Of a stretch of 9,167 nt of DNA, positions 6,377-9,167 are shown one piece after another; position 1 is the first letter of the stretch; each line of letters begins with the position of its first letter. The position numbers were made by a program, and so were the translations under genes. The notes beneath the pieces are model-generated. The model did not search any database. It worked only from the letters and a program-made list of their open reading frames with translations, and was not told the origin of the DNA. Source of the stretch: Clostridia bacterium (lineage in GTDB: Bacteria; Bacillota; Clostridia; Oscillospirales; CAG-272); NCBI GenBank assembly GCA_900754175.1, contig CAAEBS010000121.1, positions 1 to 9,167 on the forward strand, in the 5' to 3' direction.

Positions 6377-8110
6377 TTATTTCAGCTCAATGGTCGTGGT
6401 GGTCGAGCTGTGATAGTGCCGCCTCACTTTCACGCTGTCATCCCGCAACCATTTATTGAAATCGTAGCCGTTTATCGTGCCAAGGCACCGTCCGTCGGTA
6501 TCAAACCGGGTCACGTCGCACGCCCAGAAGCAGATATCCGGGTCGATCGCCTTGTACAGATCCAGGCAGGCGCCGTTGAAGCCGTGGTGCGAAAGCTGGA
6601 GAATATCGGCTTTCAGCTCGCTTCCAAAGCAATCCGCCATCTGCTGGCAAAGCGTTTTTTCGCAGTCGCCGAGGATCATAATGGTCTTTCCGCCAAGCTT
6701 GATGCGCCATGCGGAGGAGGTGTGGTTGCCCCAGGAAAATTCCTTGGGGTAAAGATCCTCATGCGTAAAGAGAAATTCTATTTCCGCATCGGCAAGATAC
6801 AGCTTCTGCCCCGTATGGAACACAAACTGATCGGCAGACGGAAAATACTTGGTGATCTTATTGGTAAAAGCGGTTGCAAGCGAGCCGCACGCCGCCGGGC
6901 TTTCGTTGGGAATCGTGATAGAGCTGAAGTCCGGGAAGTTGTACGCCGCCATGCGCAGGTCTATCCGGGAATGATACTTATCCAGAAAACTGTTGGCAAG
7001 CGCCATGTGGTCGCCGTGAGCGTGGGTAATCATCCACGCCGCAATCACCGGCTTTCCGGTCCCCGGCGTTTTCGCCTCGAGGAAGTCCATCAGGGCGTCC
7101 ACGTCGGATTCGTCATACGGACCGCCGTCAATGATGATGAAGCTTGCGTCCGAAAGCTGGATGACGTAGGACATACCCGGCGCATTCTGGTTGACGCCGT
7201 TGCGCCCCGGCTGGGTAATGGAGGGGGTCACGGTCTTTGTCACCGCCGGCTTTTCCGTGGACGGCAGATAGCCGCTTGCCGCTACCACCTTGCAGGTCGC
7301 CATGCTCGGGTACCAGCTGACAAAGAGATTGGTATCTCCCTTGCGGTACGTATAAAACTCGTTCTGGTTAATGGTGTTTTCGGCATACCGGGTAAAGCCC
7401 TCTGCCGCCAGCTTTTCCAGGTAGGTATGACATTCCGCCTGGGTGGTGTTGCTGGTGCTTATCTCATAGCTGTTGTTGGCACAGGGGTAAACGCCCTGGA
7501 AATAACCCTTGGCGCTCTCGTACTTGGGAGCCGAAACGCCCGAGCCGTAATCCATTGCCTTATGGAAATCCGACGGGATTCCCCAGGTCGTGCCGTCCTT
7601 GACCATCGCTTCCTCCAGGTACCCGATGGCACGTCTGAGCGAAAGCTCGGAGTAAAAGCACACGATAATCCGGTTTCCGACCACCGAGATCTCAAATCCG
7701 GTATAGGAAACCTTCTTCATGGCAAGTGCCACGTCCGGGCGGTTCCGCTCGCCGTTGAACACGATCTCTTTCGTGTCGGACGGCGCCGCCGTGTCCTGTT
7801 CAAAGTCAAGCGCAACTCCGGTCTTGCTCCTGAAGTCGGAAATGAATTTCTTCACCCGCTCGGAGACGAATGCGGACGAGCCGGAAGCATAGACGACGGT
7901 ATAATCGCTCTTTCCGTCCTTCACAAGCTCCAGAAGCTCCGCAGGTTCAGGGGTTGGCTCGGTGGTCGGCTCGGTTGCCGCCGTGGTGTTGTCGGTCTTG
8001 CTTTCGCCATTGCCGGTCGGCGTATCGTCAGCCGGCGTTTTGTGGTTGCAGGCGACCAACAGCATAGACACGAGCAACAGCATGGCTGTGATTTGTAAAA
8101 ATTTTCTCAT
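6377..8110 (-). CDS. MBL-fold (ComEC-type) hydrolase lipoprotein with GH20b-like N-terminal region
   Basis: A 577-residue lipoprotein from the ATG at 8110. Residues 1-20 are a signal segment with lipobox LVAC (Cys21); 22-58 are a Thr/Glu/Pro-rich linker. Residues about 60-185 (YTVVYASGSSAF, KEIVFNGERNRP, GFEISVVGNRIIV, LRRAIGYLEEAM) resemble the small domain found before GH20 and DUF4838 catalytic domains. A middle region (about 200-285) is unassigned. The C-terminal part (about 310-577) is a metallo-beta-lactamase fold: IIIDGG with Asp328, THAHGDH giving His363, His365, Asp367 and His368, ILGDCE with Asp482, and LSHHG with His508/His509. The last motifs are of the ComEC/COG2333 type. I could not place the motif-3 histidine with confidence. 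Metal-dependent hydrolysis at the outer face of the membrane is likely; the bond is unknown, with phosphodiester or lactone bonds as options. It is the first gene of the block. Start choice rests on AAGGAGG 5 nt upstream and the signal segment; the frame to 8272 runs through control DNA. Confidence 0.87.
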   Translation of the reverse strand: MRKFLQITAMLLLVSMLLVACNHKTPADDTPTGNGESKTDNTTAATEPTTEPTPEPAELLELVKDGKSDYTVVYASGSSAFVSERVKKFISDFRSKTGVALDFEQDTAAPSDTKEIVFNGERNRPDVALAMKKVSYTGFEISVVGNRIIVCFYSELSLRRAIGYLEEAMVKDGTTWGIPSDFHKAMDYGSGVSAPKYESAKGYFQGVYPCANNSYEISTSNTTQAECHTYLEKLAAEGFTRYAENTINQNEFYTYRKGDTNLFVSWYPSMATCKVVAASGYLPSTEKPAVTKTVTPSITQPGRNGVNQNAPGMSYVIQLSDASFIIIDGGPYDESDVDALMDFLEAKTPGTGKPVIAAWMITHAHGDHMALANSFLDKYHSRIDLRMAAYNFPDFSSITIPNESPAACGSLATAFTNKITKYFPSADQFVFHTGQKLYLADAEIEFLFTHEDLYPKEFSWGNHTSSAWRIKLGGKTIMILGDCEKTLCQQMADCFGSELKADILQLSHHGFNGACLDLYKAIDPDICFWACDVTRFDTDGRCLGTINGYDFNKWLRDDSVKVRRHYHSSTTTTIELK

Positions 8111-8115
8111 CGGAT

Positions 8116-8122
8116 CCTCCTT
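8116..8122 (-). promoter_or_regulatory. Ribosome binding site that sets the start of the MBL lipoprotein
   Basis: AAGGAGG on the minus strand, 5 nt before the ATG at 8110. It decides against the 54-residue longer reading from 8272, which would also cover the inverted repeat at 8177-8212. Confidence 0.88.
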
Positions 8123-8142
8123 ATTTCTTTTCCGGGAAATAC

Positions 8143-8169
8143 GGCGTTTGAGGCAAGCGGGGCGTTTGA
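8143..8169. repeat. 9-bp direct repeat in the leader of the minus-strand block
   Basis: GGCGTTTGA occurs at 8143-8151 and again at 8161-8169, 18 bp apart start to start. On the minus strand this is TCAAACGCC twice. AraC-family proteins often bind direct repeats about two helical turns apart; 18 bp is slightly short for that, so an operator role is only a possibility. Both copies lie between the hairpin-like inverted repeat and the ribosome site. Confidence 0.4.
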
Positions 8170-8176
8170 AATGCCC

Positions 8177-8212
8177 TTTTGTTGTCATATCTTGTATAAA
8201 ATGACAACAAAA
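8177..8212. repeat. Perfect 12-bp inverted repeat, candidate operator or leader stem-loop
   Basis: TTTTGTTGTCAT at 8177-8188 is matched by its exact reverse complement at 8201-8212, separated by 12 bp. No T-run follows on the minus strand, so it is not a terminator for the block. As DNA it could bind a dimeric regulator with half-sites 24 bp apart centre to centre; as RNA it would form a 12-bp stem in the leader of the block. The spacer contains TATACA on the minus strand, a possible extra -10, but no good -35 sits upstream of it. Confidence 0.65.
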
Positions 8213-8250
8213 TATTTTTGCTTTTGTGCAAACAAAATCGCAATTCACAA

Positions 8251-8279
8251 TTGACTTTGTTCCCTCTATCATGTATAAT
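8251..8279 (+). promoter_or_regulatory. Sigma-A type promoter of the AraC-family regulator
   Basis: TTGACT (8251-8256), a 17-bp spacer and TATAAT (8274-8279) form a near-consensus housekeeping promoter. Transcription would begin near 8286, leaving a leader of about 65-70 nt before the regulator ATG. Confidence 0.82.
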
Positions 8280-8303
8280 AACAGATAACAGCAAAAATTT
8301 CAA
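8275..8303 (-). promoter_or_regulatory. Candidate divergent promoter of the minus-strand block, sharing the -10
   Basis: On the minus strand, TTGAAA (8303-8298), a 17-bp spacer and TATTAT (8280-8275) form a plausible sigma-A promoter. Its -10 covers five of the six base pairs of the plus-strand TATAAT. Transcription would begin near 8268, giving a leader of about 158 nt that contains the inverted repeat and the direct repeat. The -35 and -10 each depart from consensus at one or two bases. Confidence 0.55.
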
Positions 8304-8352
8304 TTGCAATTCCCGAAAAAATCATTGCAAAAATCGACCTGGAGGGTAAAAA

Positions 8353-9141
8353 ATGGTTTTAAGCTTTTCTCCGCCGCCTGAATTTTTCATTTGCAGTACC
8401 AAAGTTTTCCGTCCGGGTGAAGAACACGTCACCCGGAACTACGGAAAAAGTGTGCTGATCCTGATGATGGACGGCGAGCTTAGCTTCCGTGAGGCAAAAA
8501 AGCTGGTCGTGCTGAAAAAGGGCGAATATTACATTCAGCGCCAGGGGCTTTACCAGGAGGGCGTGAAAATGGACAACACGCCGATTTACTTCTTTATTGA
8601 ATTCTCCGGCTTCTACTCGCAGACGGGAAAGGGTCTGCCGCTCCGTGGCACCTTTGACGCCGCCAAGATCGTCAATCTGATGGAACGTATCGAGGACCTC
8701 TTCAAAAACCACAAAGCCAATCCCTTTCTGCTCAATTCCCATATGCACCGGATCTTCAGCGAGCTTCTGCTCTCCACTCCCAACCGGGACGAGCGTGCCA
8801 CCATTGCCCACATGGTAAAAAACTACATCGACGCCAAGTACAATTCCTCTCTGACGCTTTCGGATATCTCCCACAAGTTCGGCTACGCCGAGGACTATGT
8901 GGTGCGGATGTTCCGTGACACCTACGGCATTACCCCGCACAAATACCTCATCCAGATCCGCAACGAACACGCCCGCTGGCTCCTGGAAAACACCGCCATG
9001 ACCGCCGAGCAGATCGCCCTTTCGGTGGGGTACAGCGAATTTTCTTCTTTTTTCCGCAACTTCCGCCGCACCTACGGCGTCTCCCCAAGCGAAATCCGCA
9101 ACTCGCTCCAGGAAAAGCAGGAGGAAAGTGGGGAGGAATAA
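8353..9141 (+). CDS. AraC-family transcriptional regulator
   Basis: A 262-residue regulator. Residues about 1-95 have a beta-rich, cupin-like sensing region (FRPGEEHVTRNYGKSVLILMMDGEL, then LKKGEYYIQRQG), and about 100-145 form a helical linker. The C-terminal domain (about 152-250) has the two helix-turn-helix motifs of AraC/XylS: LTLSDISHKFGYAEDYVVRMFRDTYGITPHKYL and MTAEQIALSVGYSEFSSFFRNFRRTYGVSPSEIR split around residues 168-200 and 216-249. The start follows GGAGGG (8341-8346) by 6 nt. The protein is a little shorter than many family members but both DNA-binding motifs are complete. It is divergent from the five-gene block and shares its control region, so it most likely controls that block and perhaps itself (inference). 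The family usually senses a sugar or sugar derivative; the signal here is unknown. The gene ends 26 nt before the window edge and no terminator is visible in those bases. Confidence 0.93.
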   Translation: MVLSFSPPPEFFICSTKVFRPGEEHVTRNYGKSVLILMMDGELSFREAKKLVVLKKGEYYIQRQGLYQEGVKMDNTPIYFFIEFSGFYSQTGKGLPLRGTFDAAKIVNLMERIEDLFKNHKANPFLLNSHMHRIFSELLLSTPNRDERATIAHMVKNYIDAKYNSSLTLSDISHKFGYAEDYVVRMFRDTYGITPHKYLIQIRNEHARWLLENTAMTAEQIALSVGYSEFSSFFRNFRRTYGVSPSEIRNSLQEKQEESGEE

Positions 9142-9167
9142 AAAGGCGGGGGAAACTTTTCTGAAGA

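Larger units (their letters stand above)
8236..8312. repeat. Pair of AATYGCAATTC repeats flanking the divergent promoters
   Basis: AATCGCAATTC at 8236-8246 and AATTGCAATTC at 8302-8312 differ at one base and lie 66 bp apart. The core of the second copy (8302-8311) is a perfect 10-bp palindrome, so orientation matters little. The first copy ends 4 bp before the -35 of the plus-strand promoter and the second overlaps the -35 of the minus-strand promoter. A partial third match (ATTGCAA) is at 8324-8330. The placement suggests sites for the neighbouring regulator, but in AT-rich DNA chance cannot be excluded. Confidence 0.45.

Noticed and set aside
5558..8098. An 846-codon open frame on the plus strand opposite the MBL and solute-binding genes
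   Set aside because: It is antisense to two genes with clear signal peptides and motifs, its translation has no recognisable domain, and no ribosome site or promoter leads into it. Long antisense frames are common opposite GC-biased genes.
8194..8199. TATACA on the minus strand within the inverted repeat as the main -10 of the block
   Set aside because: No acceptable -35 is found 16-18 bp upstream; the TTGAAA/TATTAT pair farther upstream is better. An activator-dependent promoter here is not excluded.
8111..8272. N-terminal extension of the MBL lipoprotein from an ATG at 8272
   Set aside because: It would put 54 residues before a normal lipoprotein signal and cross the inverted repeat; AAGGAGG before the ATG at 8110 decides the start.
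8359..8970. A 203-codon minus-strand frame opposite the AraC-family gene
   Set aside because: The plus-strand frame has both helix-turn-helix motifs and a good promoter and ribosome site; the antisense frame has none of these.
9142..9167. Possible terminator after the AraC-family gene
   Set aside because: The 26 remaining bases show no clear stem followed by a T-run, and the window ends.

Overview
The window looks like a chromosomal segment from a Gram-positive, Clostridia-type gut or rumen bacterium (an Oscillospirales-like lineage is my best guess). The grounds are: strong AGGAGG-type ribosome binding sites, several lipoproteins with Thr/Glu/Gly-rich linkers after the lipobox cysteine, a secreted protein ending in a module I associate with Clostridia, and moderately GC-rich genes beside a very AT-rich control region. 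No rRNA, tRNA, CRISPR array, insertion sequence or phage gene was seen.

Layout. Bases 2-175 (+) are the 3' end of a small Gly/Leu-rich protein. A perfect 20-bp hairpin (184-227) separates it from, and terminates, a convergent five-gene block on the minus strand. In transcription order (right to left) the block is: an MBL-fold lipoprotein (8110-6377), a family-1-type solute-binding lipoprotein (6352-4856), a secreted protein made of two duplicated module pairs (4785-2497), a 93-aa lipoprotein (2475-2194) and a GH127/DUF1680-type beta-L-arabinofuranosidase-like enzyme (2094-226). Gaps are 24, 70, 21 and about 99 nt. The two longer gaps each hold a hairpin that pairs fully only in the minus-strand RNA. 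A divergent AraC-family regulator (8353-9141, +) lies upstream.

The 242-bp divergent intergenic region is the densest regulatory part. It holds a good sigma-A promoter for the regulator and, on the opposite strand, a plausible promoter for the block whose -10 occupies practically the same base pairs. An 11-bp repeat sits beside each -35 element. A 36-bp inverted repeat and a 9-bp direct repeat lie in what would be the leader of the block.

How it may work together (inference): the AraC-type protein senses a carbohydrate-related signal and controls an operon that places a binding lipoprotein, a hydrolase-like lipoprotein and a large secreted protein outside the cell. The GH127-like enzyme, which lacks a signal peptide, would act on imported arabinose-containing oligosaccharides. 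No ABC permease or ATPase is encoded here, so uptake would depend on genes elsewhere, or the binding protein has another role. The most unusual parts are the MBL-fold lipoprotein with a GH20b-like N-terminal region, the small lipoprotein that resembles only the front end of the solute-binding protein, and the shared -10 control region.
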